DNA from: CAWDYA01 sp963806495
Lineage (GTDB): Bacteria > Acidobacteriota > Polarisedimenticolia > JACPZX01 > DASXTC01
Reading direction: 5' to 3'
DNA: 64,000 bases
Assembly: GCA_963806495.1 (NCBI GenBank)
Contig: CAWDYA010000011.1
Span: forward strand, 124,001-188,000
The first letter of the stretch is position 1. Every line of letters begins with the position of its first letter. Both the position numbers and the translations under genes were made by a program. Below, in pieces: positions 17,678 through 27,279 of the stretch. A model generated the notes under the pieces. It was not told where the DNA came from and ran no database searches. It saw only the letters and a list, made by a program, of their open reading frames with translations.

Positions 17678-19622
17678 CTACAGGTCGGTCTGCCAGACGG
17701 TCACCATGGTGCGGGGAAGCTGGAGGTCCGGCGGCGGCCATTGTCCCTTGATCAGCCGCTCGTCGAACCAGATGTCCGGTGTTCCCGCGGTGCCTCCCAT
17801 GACGCCGTTGCGGGTCACGATGCTGCCGAAGAAGGTGCCGTTTCCCTGCGCGTCCCAGGTTCCCGAGGTGTAGATGACCCCGTACCAGTTGATCGACTTG
17901 ATGACCGGTATCCCCTGGTCGTCACGCGCGGTGGAGGTGGTGTAGGTGAACGGCTCGCCCGTGACGGGCGTCACGGTGGCGGTCTGCCCGCCGGCGTTCG
18001 GGTCGATGACGGCGCTGCCGGTGGCCGTGGTCATGTAGGTCAGGTTGACGTACTGCTCGCCCGAGTCCCAGCGCCGGTTGCCATTGGCATCCACGAACGG
18101 CTCGCCGGGGGGAACGATGGCACGGTTGACACCGTCAGGGCCGATACCGGTCTGGTTCATGTTGACGGCGTTGAGATAGATGAAGCCCCCGCCATGCCAG
18201 TTGTCCGACGAGGTGAGGGAGACCTGTGGCGTCAGATTCGTTCCGTTCGGGTCGGGGGAAAGACCATCCTTGGTGTCGAAGAAGTACAGCCCCCCTTCGA
18301 GCCCGCGCGTCCAGGCGGCGAAGCTCTTGGCGACGCCGACACCGTTCTCGCGGAAGCTGTCGCCCGCACCGGCCCAGACGAAGTAGTGAGCATCGCCGAA
18401 GCCGCTCTGCGCCACCTGTTTCCAAAGGTCGTAATCGAACGAGGGGCAGGAGACCACAGAATGCTGGAAGATGTTGGAGTTGTCGTCCGCCGTGGGTGCA
18501 CCCGAGTTGTAGGCATACGGCTGGATCAGGTTGCCCGGCGACGTGTTCGGATCGAGCGGCGGGTTGAACGTGCCACCGGTAATCACCTGGAACCAGGGGT
18601 CGGCGATCGTCGCCGAGGCGGTCCCGGCACGCGCCGTGACATAATTCGTGAGCGTGGCGCCCGAGATGATGCTGCTCTTGGTGGCCCAGGGAATGCTCTG
18701 GGGGGCGCGCGACTGCAGCTGGACGACGTTCGTCGCCGTGCTGGCATCCTGAACCGCGGTGGTCGCCCCCCAGTGCACCGCGAATGCGCCGTTGGTGCTC
18801 AGGCCGGTGCACGACTGCAGCGGGCCGCCGGGGCCCGGATAGGGCGCCTCGTTGAGCACCAGCTTGACCACCCGCTCTCCCATCTGCCGCGACGAGGGCG
18901 TGGTGATCCACTTTCCGCCGACCTTGGACATACCACGGAACTTGGCGGCGGTCACCTTGACGGTGGCGATGCCGTACCGTGTCGGCGTGCCGTTGATCAC
19001 CACAACCGGCGGGGCGTAGATGTCGATCCGCTGGATGCGCCCCGTATTCGGCTGGTCGGTGAACAGGGTGGCGTTGATCTGGTCCAGGATGTCGACGGTG
19101 CCGGCGTCGTTCGGGTCGAGGCTGTTGCTCTGCAGCACCATGTCCGGTCCCGCCTCGGACCCCATGTACGCCGCCGCGAGGCTCCCGCGGTACGGCTTGT
19201 CGAAGAACAACTGATAGGTCGTGGAGTTCGGATCGAACGTCAGCCCCTGCCGGAAATACGGCTTGGAGCTCGTCCCGTCGGCGAGCACGTCGGCAGTGTT
19301 CGGATCGTTGTCATGGTCGAACACCCGCTGGGTCAGATCGTAGTAGGCGCTGTTGCGCATGTCGTAGGTGTTGAGGAACTTGTACAGGACCGAGTTGGGG
19401 TCCGACGGCATCCCGATGGTGGGCCGGTCGAACATGGCCTTGATCATCTTGGCGCCGGTCTCCGCCGTAAACAGGAGCTGGTCCGAGTCGCGCTGGTTCT
19501 GCGCGATCAGGTTCTCCGTGTCCGCCATGAAGAGATACGACAGGCCCAGCAGCGTCAGGATCACCATCACCATCATGGCGATCAGCAACGCCGAGCCAGT
19601 ACTGCGAGCGTGGGTTGGGCAT
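17678..19622 (-). CDS. PilX-type type IV pilus assembly protein (apparent N-terminal frameshift)
   Basis: Large PilX-like membrane-anchored protein, about 647 residues after correction. It has the PilX N-terminus GSALLIAMMVMVILTLLGLSYL followed by ADTENLIAQNQ, then a long periplasmic region rich in Asn, Thr, Gly and Asp-Pro-Asn repeats with no domain I recognise. The ATG at 19620-19622 has GAGGAG 6 nt upstream and reads MPNPRSQY; the TM part is in the +1 frame, so one extra base lies near 19600. It follows pilW after 13 nt. PilX proteins act with PilV, PilW and FimU as the pilus-tip minor complex; PilY1, the usual partner, is not in the window. Confidence 0.78.
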
Positions 19623-19635
19623 CGTCATCTCCTCG

Positions 19636-22353
19636 TCACATGCAGTTCGGGTCGCTGGCCGGGTCACACGAAACGACGCTCAGCGGGTTGGTGACCACGG
19701 TGATGATTGCAGGTCCCGATACCCGACTGTGCGGCGATCGTGAAGCCAAAGCTGGTGCGGATCGTCTCGCCGATGAAGGTCGGCCCCAGCCTTGTTGAGC
19801 ATCGGCTGCGTGAACTTGTACTTCATCCGCACCGGGTTCGAGGCGTCGTTGTTCTGATCGAGGAACAGCTCCGGGGCGAGCGGCGCCACGGAGAAGTCGA
19901 GCGAGAACGGCGAGGTCATGTCGGGTGTCAGATTGAACGATGCGGCCGGTCGTGATGGCGTTGAGGACGTTGTACGTCGAGCTCGTCGAACAGGGCACCC
20001 TGTCCTGCATTGTTCGTGAAATCGATGCCGAGCCTGCTGAATCTGCACGTCGTCGCCGCAGTTGTTGACGATGTCGAAGAACACTCTCGTTGTTCTTCAA
20101 CGAGCCCGTGGTCGGCGAGAGGTTCGGGTTGGTCGGCGAGATGCAGCAGGCCACCGGCATGATCGTCGTCACCGTGGTCGAGGCCGACTCGCTGCAACCG
20201 CTCGTGTTGGTCATGATCCCGACGATCTCGTAGCTCTGTCCGGCCGGCACGGAGCTGGCGTTCCAGGTGTACTGGTACGGCGCCGACGAGTCGGTCTGGT
20301 TGAACACCACCGTGCCGGTGGCGGCCGATCGGATGACGAGCTGCGTGGACTGGATCGGCACGCCGGTGGCCGTCAGGGTGATCGTCTGGTTACCGACGAG
20401 GGCGCTGCCGCCCGGGCTGATCCCGATGGCGATCGACCCGCCGAAGTTGCAGTGGATCGCCTCGGCCGGCAGCGACAGGTCGCTGGCGTTGCCGGGGCAG
20501 TCGTCCAGGGCCGTGATCTTGTAGTAGTAGCTCTGAAGCGGGGGCAGCGCCGGGACGTTCGGGTCCTGGAACGTCGGGCTGGCCGGATTCGACATGATCC
20601 CCGACCAGACCTGCGAGTACGAGGCAAGGTTCGGGTCGTTGCCGGTGTCCACCACCGCCCTGTAGACACCGTACTTGTCGATCGTGATCGGCGAGGGGGG
20701 GCTGTCGGTGTCGGTGCTGACCCGGTTCCAGGTGACCTGGTGGATGCCGAGCCCCATGTCGGTCGCGATGACGGTGGTGGGGGCCTCGGGTGGGACATTG
20801 GTTGTGGACGCCCCGTCCGCAGAGGCCGAGAACGCGCCATTGACTCCGCAGAGATCCTCGCCCTGGATCTTGTAGTAGTACTGGCGGCAGTTGACCACTG
20901 CCGCGTCGGTCAGGTCATTGACGTTGTAGGCGATGCTGTTGGCGTCCCAGCTCTGGATCACCTGCGACGGGTTGTTCGGATCGAAACCGGCCGTCGCGCC
21001 CTTGTAAACCCGGTATCCCTTCAGGTCACGTATCGGGTACGGAGACTCGTCGCAGGCCAGGTTCGTGGCGTTGCCCGAGATCGGCGCCCAGGCCACATTG
21101 ACCTGGTTCTTCACGGCGGCGAGTGTGCCCCCGCTGTCACCGGTGCAGCCGACGCCGGTCACCTGCCCCGGCACGGTGGTGTCGGTCGGCGTGGACGGGC
21201 CCACGATCACGTTGTTGCTCTGGTTGCCCACCAGGTCGATGGAACGCGCGGCATAGTAGTGCGAGCCGGTGATCCCCGAGATGTAGTAGTTCAGATCGGT
21301 CGTGGAGACCACGTTGGTCAGGTTCGCCACCGAGGTGCCCCAGCTCACCGTGTAGCTCGCGATATCCGGATCGCCCGGAGCCTGCCACTTCAGATACGTC
21401 CCGTTACAGTGGCCCTGGCACGCCGTGAACGCCGCCGGCGCGTTGGGATCGTCGATGTCGATGTCGACCACGCCGTAGAAGCCGAGGTTTCGCGGCGTGA
21501 CGTCGGTGGCCAGCGTGAACTTGCGGTAGTGCTGTGTGGCCGCGTTCGGATCGGTCGGGTCGATATAGGCCAGATCCGGGTCCTCGGTCATGCCGACCAC
21601 CTGGATGCCGACCTTGGAGATCCGTTTCCGCTGGGCGATGCTGTTGGCGTCCTCGGCGCCCCCGATCGCGGTGAGAACGGCGCCGGCCGGGTCGTAGTAG
21701 ACCAGCGACATCGACTTGATGTTGTCGGCCACGGGCTGGGCCACGACACTCGTGCTGTTCGGCGACACGATGTACCGGTAGAGCGTGTAGGGCGGGCTGG
21801 TCTGCGCCAGATCGACATTGTTGATGGAAACCGTCTCCTGCGTACCGTCGCGCGGCACACCCGACACGTCGGCCACGAAGCTGATGGTGGTGCCGCCCGT
21901 GCTGCCCGGCTTGGCCAGCGCGTAGGTCACGATCTCGTCGTTGCCCACGCTGACCACACGGAACGGGTCGCCGGGGCCGCCGAGGGTCGACTCGGGGTTG
22001 GTGCGGGCGTTGGGGTCCTCGTAGTCGAAGTCGCCTCTTACGGTCACGGCCGCGTCCCACATCCCCTCGATCTGCTCGTCGGGACGGTTCGGATCGCCAT
22101 CGGGGTTGCTGTTGAACCCGGCCATGCGGATATCGCTGACCATCCGGTCGAACGCCACGCGGGTGTTCTGCTGCTCCGTCGCGGCGTTCTCGCTCATCTT
22201 GAACGATTTCTGCAGATTGTCGTACAGCATGAAGACGGTCACGAACACGACGGCCATGACCGTGACGGCCACAAGCACCTCGGCCAGCGTGAACCCCCGC
22301 TCGGAGCGCCTCATGCCTGCCATGCTCTTGGTCCCGGTAGTCATCGTGTTCAC
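19636..22353 (-). CDS. PilW-type minor pilin with large periplasmic region (six apparent frameshifts near 3' end)
   Basis: Prepilin with the cleavage site and helix RGFTLAEVLVAVTVMAVVF near residue 18, followed by PilW-like FDRMVSDIRMAGFNSNPDGD. It is about 900 residues, two to three times the usual PilW. The middle looks like fibronectin type III units (PGQVTGVGCTG...VNVAWAPISG...KGYRVYKGAT; then PEAPTTVIATDMGLGIHQVTW...KYGVYRA) with several Cys. Residues after about 755 change frame six times in 400 nt (near 20085, 20036, 19981, 19944, 19785, 19712), each time by one extra base, ending again in the first frame with CDPASDPNCM. Start is GTG at 22351-22353 with GAGGAG upstream. Likely pilus-tip or adhesin function. 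Confidence 0.8.
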   Translation of the reverse strand: MNTMTTGTKSMAGMRRSERGFTLAEVLVAVTVMAVVFVTVFMLYDNLQKSFKMSENAATEQQNTRVAFDRMVSDIRMAGFNSNPDGDPNRPDEQIEGMWDAAVTVRGDFDYEDPNARTNPESTLGGPGDPFRVVSVGNDEIVTYALAKPGSTGGTTISFVADVSGVPRDGTQETVSINNVDLAQTSPPYTLYRYIVSPNSTSVVAQPVADNIKSMSLVYYDPAGAVLTAIGGAEDANSIAQRKRISKVGIQVVGMTEDPDLAYIDPTDPNAATQHYRKFTLATDVTPRNLGFYGVVDIDIDDPNAPAAFTACQGHCNGTYLKWQAPGDPDIASYTVSWGTSVANLTNVVSTTDLNYYISGITGSHYYAARSIDLVGNQSNNVIVGPSTPTDTTVPGQVTGVGCTGDSGGTLAAVKNQVNVAWAPISGNATNLACDESPYPIRDLKGYRVYKGATAGFDPNNPSQVIQSWDANSIAYNVNDLTDAAVVNCRQYYYKIQGEDLCGVNGAFSASADGASTTNVPPEAPTTVIATDMGLGIHQVTWNRVSTDTDSPPSPITIDKYGVYRAVVDTGNDPNLASYSQVWSGIMSNPASPTFQDPNVPALPPLQSYYYKITALDDCPGNASDLSLPAEAIHCNFGGSIAIGISPGGSALVGNQTITLTATGVPIQSTQLVIRSAATGTVVFNQTDSSAPYQYTWNASSVPAGQSYEIVGIMTNTSGCSESASTTVTTIMPVACCISPTNPNLSPTTGSLKNNESVLRHRQQLRRRRADSAGSASISRTMQDRVPCSTSSTYNVLNAITTGRIVQSDTRHDLAVLARLLRGAARPGAVPRSEQRRLEPGADEVQVHAADAQQGWGRPSSARRSAPALASRSPHSRVSGPAIITVVTNPLSVVSCDPASDPNCM

Positions 22354-22381
22354 GGTTGTCTCCTCAGCCAGTGCGCCGGCC

Positions 22382-22882
22382 CTACCAGCGCACGTTCTCC
22401 ATCTTGATGGTCCGGTTGCGCCGCAGCTCGGTCCAGCCCATCGTGATCGAGATGCGGATACCCTCGCCCGACGCGAACGTTGCCGGGGTGACGGTGCCGC
22501 CGATCGGCTTCATCGTGACGACGGCGTACCCTTTGAAGAGGTTGGAGCGGATCTGGTTACCCCAGAGGTTGTTGGCGACGCTGCCGCTGACGCGTGTGTC
22601 GGACACCACGGTGGTGGCGTTCGGGTCCGGCGAGCCAGCCTGGAGGAGCAGATACAGCCCGGTGTAGGACTGCTTGTTGATGTCCTCCATCATGTCCTGG
22701 GACAGAGCCGTGGCCGTTGTGAGCGTCTTGCCCGACTTCACATAGCTGCCCCCGAGAACGAACATGGAGGCGACGGCGACCATGACGCCGGTCATCAGAC
22801 CAAGCGAGACCAGCACCTCGATCAGGCTGAATCCTCGTTCCGACTTCGGCCTCATTGCCGGCACCCGGGGCAGGGATCTCAT
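22382..22882 (-). CDS. pilV: PilV-type minor pilin
   Basis: Prepilin of 166 residues. The ATG at 22880-22882 is preceded by AGGAGGAG, which I prefer over the in-frame ATG at 22904-22906 that overlaps fimT. N-terminus RSLPRVPAMRPKSERG, cleavage before FSLIEVLVSLGLMTGVMVAV, Glu at mature position 5, as required for pilin assembly. The rest is a short globular domain with no Cys pair. Gene order fimT-pilV-pilW-pilX matches minor-pilin operons that prime pilus assembly. Assigned to PilV by order and by the FSLIEVLVS helix. Confidence 0.83.
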   Translation of the reverse strand: MRSLPRVPAMRPKSERGFSLIEVLVSLGLMTGVMVAVASMFVLGGSYVKSGKTLTTATALSQDMMEDINKQSYTGLYLLLQAGSPDPNATTVVSDTRVSGSVANNLWGNQIRSNLFKGYAVVTMKPIGGTVTPATFASGEGIRISITMGWTELRRNRTIKMENVRW

Positions 22883-22902
22883 GGGTCTCCTCCTGGACTC
22901 TG

Positions 22903-23442
22903 TCATCGTGTGAACTTCACGCCGACCTTGCCGGCGGCGACCAATGTGATCTTGTACTGGTCGGTCACCCCGCTGCCTATCGGCGATGTGAGCGTGACGA
23001 AGTTCGCCGTCGGATTCTGGTCGTCCGGTATGGTCGCATTCGAGACCGTGCCGTTCTGCGCGATGGTGTACGTCAGCGCGCCGGACGGCGTGGTGGTCAC
23101 CGTCACGGTCTTCACCAGCGAGAATGTCTGCGTGGTGGTGGGCTTGCCGGGTATCGTGTAGCTGAACGAATATGTGTTGGCCGGCGACGGGTTGATCGTG
23201 AACGTGACGGGAAGATGCTGCGTGACCGAGATCTGTCTCGCCACGCGCAGGTGGCTGACGAGCTGGTCGCTCGCCGAGCGGATCCGGTAGGCCCGGAAGA
23301 ACGAGCCGACGTTCGGGATCGCCACGAGGGCCGCCAGACCCACGATCACGATGACCACCAGCATCTCGGCCAGCGTGAACCCCGCCTCCGCGCGGCGCGC
23401 GGCCGTTCTGCAACTCATCTCGCGTCGTGCGCTTCGCTTCAT
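22903..23442 (-). CDS. fimT: FimT/GspH-type minor pilin
   Basis: Prepilin of 179 residues. The ATG at 23440-23442 has GAGGAG 6 nt upstream; a GTG seven codons earlier is the alternative. Leader of about 20 residues, then G/FTLAEMLVVIVIVGLAALVAIP with Glu5, and the GspH/FimT continuation SFFRAYRIRSASDQLVSHLRVARQISVTQ. The remainder is a beta-rich, Thr-rich domain with no Cys. First gene of the minor-pilin operon, 56 nt after a sigma-54 promoter. GspH-type pilins sit near the filament tip. Confidence 0.85.
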   Translation of the reverse strand: MKRSARREMSCRTAARRAEAGFTLAEMLVVIVIVGLAALVAIPNVGSFFRAYRIRSASDQLVSHLRVARQISVTQHLPVTFTINPSPANTYSFSYTIPGKPTTTQTFSLVKTVTVTTTPSGALTYTIAQNGTVSNATIPDDQNPTANFVTLTSPIGSGVTDQYKITLVAAGKVGVKFTR

Positions 23443-23498
23443 GGTCGGCTCCTCGGCTCTCACCGGCCGGCGTCAGCCCGGCCGTGGGAGGCCTCAGG

Positions 23499-23514
23499 AG
23501 CAAGGAGCCTGCCA
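23499..23514 (-). promoter_or_regulatory. sigma-54 (RpoN) promoter of the minor-pilin operon
   Basis: Minus strand TGGCAGGCTCCTTGCT matches TGGCACG-N4-TTGCW closely, with GG and GC 10 nt apart. Start predicted near 23488, about 45 nt before the fimT ATG. The 205 nt between fimT and the kinase gene otherwise hold no gene. Confidence 0.85.
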
Positions 23515-23648
23515 AGGGCGTCCGCCTTGTCGGGATATGAGCGATTCACCTTCTGCCGCAAGGGATTACGAGGCGTTACTCGGGGCGTCCAGGCGATCGG
23601 CGGGGACGGGGCCAGGCGATCATGCCGGAGAAGGTGTTACGAAATGCC

Positions 23649-25533
23649 TCACTCGTACCCGGCGGTTTCCACCTGTGGCGAAGCGGCTGCGGCGGGCGCC
23701 TTTCGCGGCAGCCGCACCGTGAAGCAGGCCCCGCTGCCCGGGATGTTGCCCGCGGCGATCGCTCCATCGTGGCTGACGATCGCCTTCTGCGCGAGCGCGA
23801 GCCCCAGACCTGTCCCCTGCTGCTTGGTGGTCACGAACGGCGTGAACAGACGAGGCAGGAGGTCCTCCGGGATGCCCGTCCCCGAGTCGGCGATCTCGAT
23901 CCGGAGCGTTTCGCCTCCATCCTCCAGCGCCCCGGTGACCGTGACACGCCCGCCGCCCGGCGGGGTCGCCTCGACCGCGTTGCGAAGCAGATTGCCGATC
24001 GCCTGCCTGACGAGCGGCTCGTCCGCCACGATCCGCCCGGGCCACTCACCCTCGACGACGATCGTGACGTCGGGCCGCGACAGGCCCAGCAGGACCTCCC
24101 TCGCCGCATCCTCGATCACCGTCCGGGGATCCCACGGCGAGGCGGCGAGGCTGACAGGACGCGCGTATCGCAGGAAGTCGTCCACGGTGCGGCCTATCGC
24201 CTGCACCTCCCGGACGATCGCGCCCGCGTGCTCCTCGTGCGTCTGCGGGGCCGCACCCCCGCGGCCGATCAGCCTCGCATAGCCGAGGATCGTGCCGAGC
24301 GAGTTGCGGAACTCGTGGGCGATGCCGGCCGACAGCACGCCCAGTCCCGCGAGGTTCTCCTTGACCCGGACCCGCTCCTGCAGACCACGGATCTCGGTGA
24401 GATCGGAGAACAGGCAGAACACGCCGCCGCCCGAGGGACCGGCGGGGATGGTCGAGACGGTCACACCCAGATGCGCGGTCGCGCCGCCCCGGTCGTACGC
24501 CACCACCTCACGGGCATGGGGGCGCGCGGCGACGACGCCGTCCTCGAGCAGCGACAGCAGCCCCGTGGCGCCCGCGAACACGGTGCGGTAATCGTGGCCG
24601 ACCGCTTCGTCACGCGCCAGGTCGAGGATCGCCTCACCCGCCCGGTTCAGCGCCGTGACCTTCCCGTCCGATCCGATGATGATGACGCCGCTCGTGAGCC
24701 CTTCGAGCAGCTTCTCCGTGACGGCGGCCGGCTCGCCGCGCGAGGCCGCCGCCCGCATCCGGTCCAGCTCGCTCGACTGCTCCTCGAGCTTCTCGATCAC
24801 GCCGGTGAACGAGGAGATCGAGATCCTCCGGATCATCGAGACCGCTCCCGGCCGCGACGGGGCGGTCGGGGGCGAGCCGCATGGCGGCCGCCTTCAGCGC
24901 CCGGTAGGGGCGCAGCACCCATCGCACGAACAGCAGGACGATCGCCATCATCACCAGCCCCGCCACCGCCTGCATCCAGGCGAGCGCGCGGATCTGGCGG
25001 GTGACGGTGCGGACCCCGAGGATCTCGTGACCCGCCTTGAGGATCGTCGGCGACCCTTCCGGGGCGCGCGAGAGCGCCACGAAGACCAGCGCCTCCCCCC
25101 GGTCCGGGCCGTACTCGGCGTCCTCGTCTCCCCGGTCCGGCTGGCGGATCACGGCGCCCCCCGAGCCGAGCGAGCCCGGATCGGTCAGGGCCACGCTCGA
25201 GGCGGTCGGGTCGACCACGCCCACCCGCCAGGGCTGTGTCGAGGCGAGCACGCGGCCCCGTCCGTCCACGACCTCGAGCGACGTGATCGAGTAGGCGCGC
25301 GCCACGTCCCTCAGCTTTGCGGACAGGGCGGGATCGCGCGGGTCGGCCGACACCAGCTCCCGCTGCGCGGCGCGCGTCGCGGCCGTTATCCGCCCCTCCG
25401 CCTCCGCCACCAGCGACGCGCTCGTGCTGTACAGGGCGTTGATCGAGACCATGCCGGCGGCCACGAGGAACAGGACGAGCAGGACGAGAAACAGCTTGAC
25501 CTGGTTCTCGTATCCCTGCACCCGGATGTCCAT
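23649..25533 (-). CDS. membrane sensor histidine kinase, NtrB-like (apparent frameshift)
   Basis: Sensor kinase of about 627 residues after correction. Two TM segments (QVKLFLVLLVLFLVAAGMV near 11-29 and VAGLVMMAIVLLFVRWVL near 190) enclose a periplasmic domain; then a linker, a PAS domain (LEGLTSGVIIIGSDGKVTAL), HisKA with H-box GIAHEFRNSLG, and HATPase with N-box LLRNAVEATP, IADSGTG and GTGLGLAL. After DDPE the frame moves +1 near 24826; one extra G explains it. It starts 4 nt after the pilD stop, ending the long glycan operon, and faces the sigma-54 minor-pilin promoter. Likely partner: the regulator at 15404-16811. Confidence 0.86.
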
Positions 25534-25537
25534 CGGC

Positions 25538-26422
25538 TCAGCCTCCGAACGGGAGGGTCACGACCAGATCCAGATACCAGCGGATGATCTCTTTTCCCCA
25601 GAACATGCTCACGAGAGCGGCCAGACCGAGAAACGGGCCGAACGGGACCGCCGTCTTCATGTTCTGCCTGCCCGTGGCGACCATCGGCAGGACGTACAGG
25701 CTCCCGATGACCGAACCGAGGAGCATCGTCAGCAGCACGCGCGGCATGCCGAGAAACGCCCCCACCATCGCGAGCATCTTCACGTCGCCGAGCCCCATCC
25801 CCTCACGGCGCTCCTGCTCGTTCTCCTCGTCCGTATTCGCGTCCTTCTCGCCCGTGGCCCGGCCCCCGCGGCGGATGCGGGCGTAGAGGATATATAGGGC
25901 CCGGATGGCGAGCGGGACCAGCGCCCCGGCCAGCGCCCCGGCCAGCGCGCCGCCCGGTCCGGGATCGTCACCCAATGGAGACACCAGCAGACCGAGCGCC
26001 AGCCCCGGAAGGGTCACCCGGTCCGGCAGGATCCCGAACCGCATGTCGATCGGCACGAGGACGATGATCGAGACGGTCAGCCAGGAGAGCGAGGCCCATC
26101 GGACCGTGGGGCCGTGCTGCATGTACAGGGTCAGAAGCAGAAGCGCGGTCACCAGCTCCACGAGCGGGTAGACGGCGGCGATCCGCGCGCGGCACGCGCG
26201 GCACCGGCCCGCGAGGGCCAGCCACGACAGCACCGGGATGTTGTCGTACCAGCGGATCGCGGCCCCGCAGGCGGGGCAGGCCGAGCCGGGCCAGACCACC
26301 GACCGCCCCTCCGGGATGCGATGAATGCAGACGTTGGCGAACGAGCCGAAGATCAGCCCCAGCGCGACGACGACGGCCACCCCCAGCAGGCCGACCGGGT
26401 CGGCGAGCGGTACCGGCGTCAC
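25538..26422 (-). CDS. pilD: prepilin peptidase / N-methyltransferase
   Basis: PilD (294 residues), the inner-membrane aspartyl protease that removes prepilin leaders and methylates the new N-terminus. The cytoplasmic zinc domain is complete: CPACGAAIRWYDNIPVLSW and CRACRARI. The catalytic aspartates are in PIDMRFGILPD and GMGLGDVKML. About eight hydrophobic segments are visible. A charged loop (GEKDANTDEENEQERRE) precedes the second active-site motif. Starts with GTG at 26420-26422, overlapping the TPR gene stop (GTGA). It is placed at the end of the glycan operon instead of beside pilBTC, so pilin processing is tied to glycan gene expression. Confidence 0.94.
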   Translation of the reverse strand: MTPVPLADPVGLLGVAVVVALGLIFGSFANVCIHRIPEGRSVVWPGSACPACGAAIRWYDNIPVLSWLALAGRCRACRARIAAVYPLVELVTALLLLTLYMQHGPTVRWASLSWLTVSIIVLVPIDMRFGILPDRVTLPGLALGLLVSPLGDDPGPGGALAGALAGALVPLAIRALYILYARIRRGGRATGEKDANTDEENEQERREGMGLGDVKMLAMVGAFLGMPRVLLTMLLGSVIGSLYVLPMVATGRQNMKTAVPFGPFLGLAALVSMFWGKEIIRWYLDLVVTLPFGG

Positions 26423-27279
26423 CGGGACGACCTGCGATAGAGCTCGAACCGGCTCAGGCTGCTCACCTCGCCCGTCTTCGGGTCGTAATGGTACGGCTTG
26501 CCGTCCGGATCGACCGGCGCGCCCCGGATGAACCCGCCGGTCTGCAGCGCTGTGAGGCTGGGCGGGTTGGCGCCGTTGCGGGCGCGGTACGCCGACACCG
26601 CCCGGGACAGCTCCTCGAGATCTATCTCGATCGTCAGATCGTGGACGTGGCGTGAGGCCACATCGCGCACGTAGTCGTTGTCGGCCTGCCCGAGCACCTC
26701 CTTCCAGTACCCGAGCGACGCCCGCTTGTCCCCCATCTTGTTGTACATCTCCGCGCGCATCCGCCGGATCGCGGAGGGGGCACCCGGATCGTTCATGGCC
26801 TTCTCGAAATAGGCGGCGGCCCGCGTGTAGTCGTGCAGGCTGTTGTAGCAGGTGTAACCCGCCTCGAACGGAAGGATCCACTCGTCGGGGTTGGCGGCGA
26901 TCCCCTTGTCCAGAAGCCGCAGCGCCATCTCGTTGTCGTGGGCCTCGAAGCTCATGATGAGCGAGCCGATCAGGTAGGGGTCGATGTAATGCGGGTCCAG
27001 CTCGGTGATCACGTTGTCGTAGATGTGCTCCAGATAGGTGAAGCGATCGGCTTCGTCGTAGTTGCTGTAATACTGGATCGACCAGATGTAGATCGCGTCG
27101 GCGAGCACCGCCGAGTAGCCGAGAGAGACCACCTTCAGATAGCGGCCCGACGGCAGATACAGCACCTGCGCGGCGGTGGGCCGCTCGGAGCGCGTGCTCG
27201 CGAGCCTCTCGCCCGACCAGGCTGCGGCCGCCACCGGCACCAGCACGGCCAGGGCCGCCAGGGCGTGGCGCCCCCTCAC
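26419..27279 (-). CDS. membrane-anchored TPR protein
   Basis: Protein of 286 residues, unrecognised beyond its repeats. A GTG start (27277-27279) overlaps the ABC permease stop. An N-terminal hydrophobic anchor (HALAALAVLVPVAAAAW) is followed by a conserved block (LPSGRYLKVVSLGYSAVLAD, YYSNYDEADRFTYLEHIYDNV) and helical repeats resembling TPRs (ALRLLDKGIAANPDEWILPF, DYTRAAAYFEKAMNDP, KRASLGYWKEVL). The C-terminal part (AYRARNGANPPSLTALQTGG, DPDGKPYHYDPKTGEVSS) resembles the GspG-like fold end. Together with the ABC-2 transporter upstream it could form an export or assembly unit for the envelope; no specific role is known to me. Confidence 0.75.
   Translation of the reverse strand: MRGRHALAALAVLVPVAAAAWSGERLASTRSERPTAAQVLYLPSGRYLKVVSLGYSAVLADAIYIWSIQYYSNYDEADRFTYLEHIYDNVITELDPHYIDPYLIGSLIMSFEAHDNEMALRLLDKGIAANPDEWILPFEAGYTCYNSLHDYTRAAAYFEKAMNDPGAPSAIRRMRAEMYNKMGDKRASLGYWKEVLGQADNDYVRDVASRHVHDLTIEIDLEELSRAVSAYRARNGANPPSLTALQTGGFIRGAPVDPDGKPYHYDPKTGEVSSLSRFELYRRSSR

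Noticed and set aside
19680..20084. Separate small gene inside the pilW 3' end
   Set aside because: It carries pilW continuation in a shifted frame; six one-base shifts restore one protein, so it is not an independent gene.
20062..22407. Plus-strand open frame of about 780 codons
   Set aside because: Exactly antisense to pilW; Arg/Gly/Val-rich with no ribosome site or motif.
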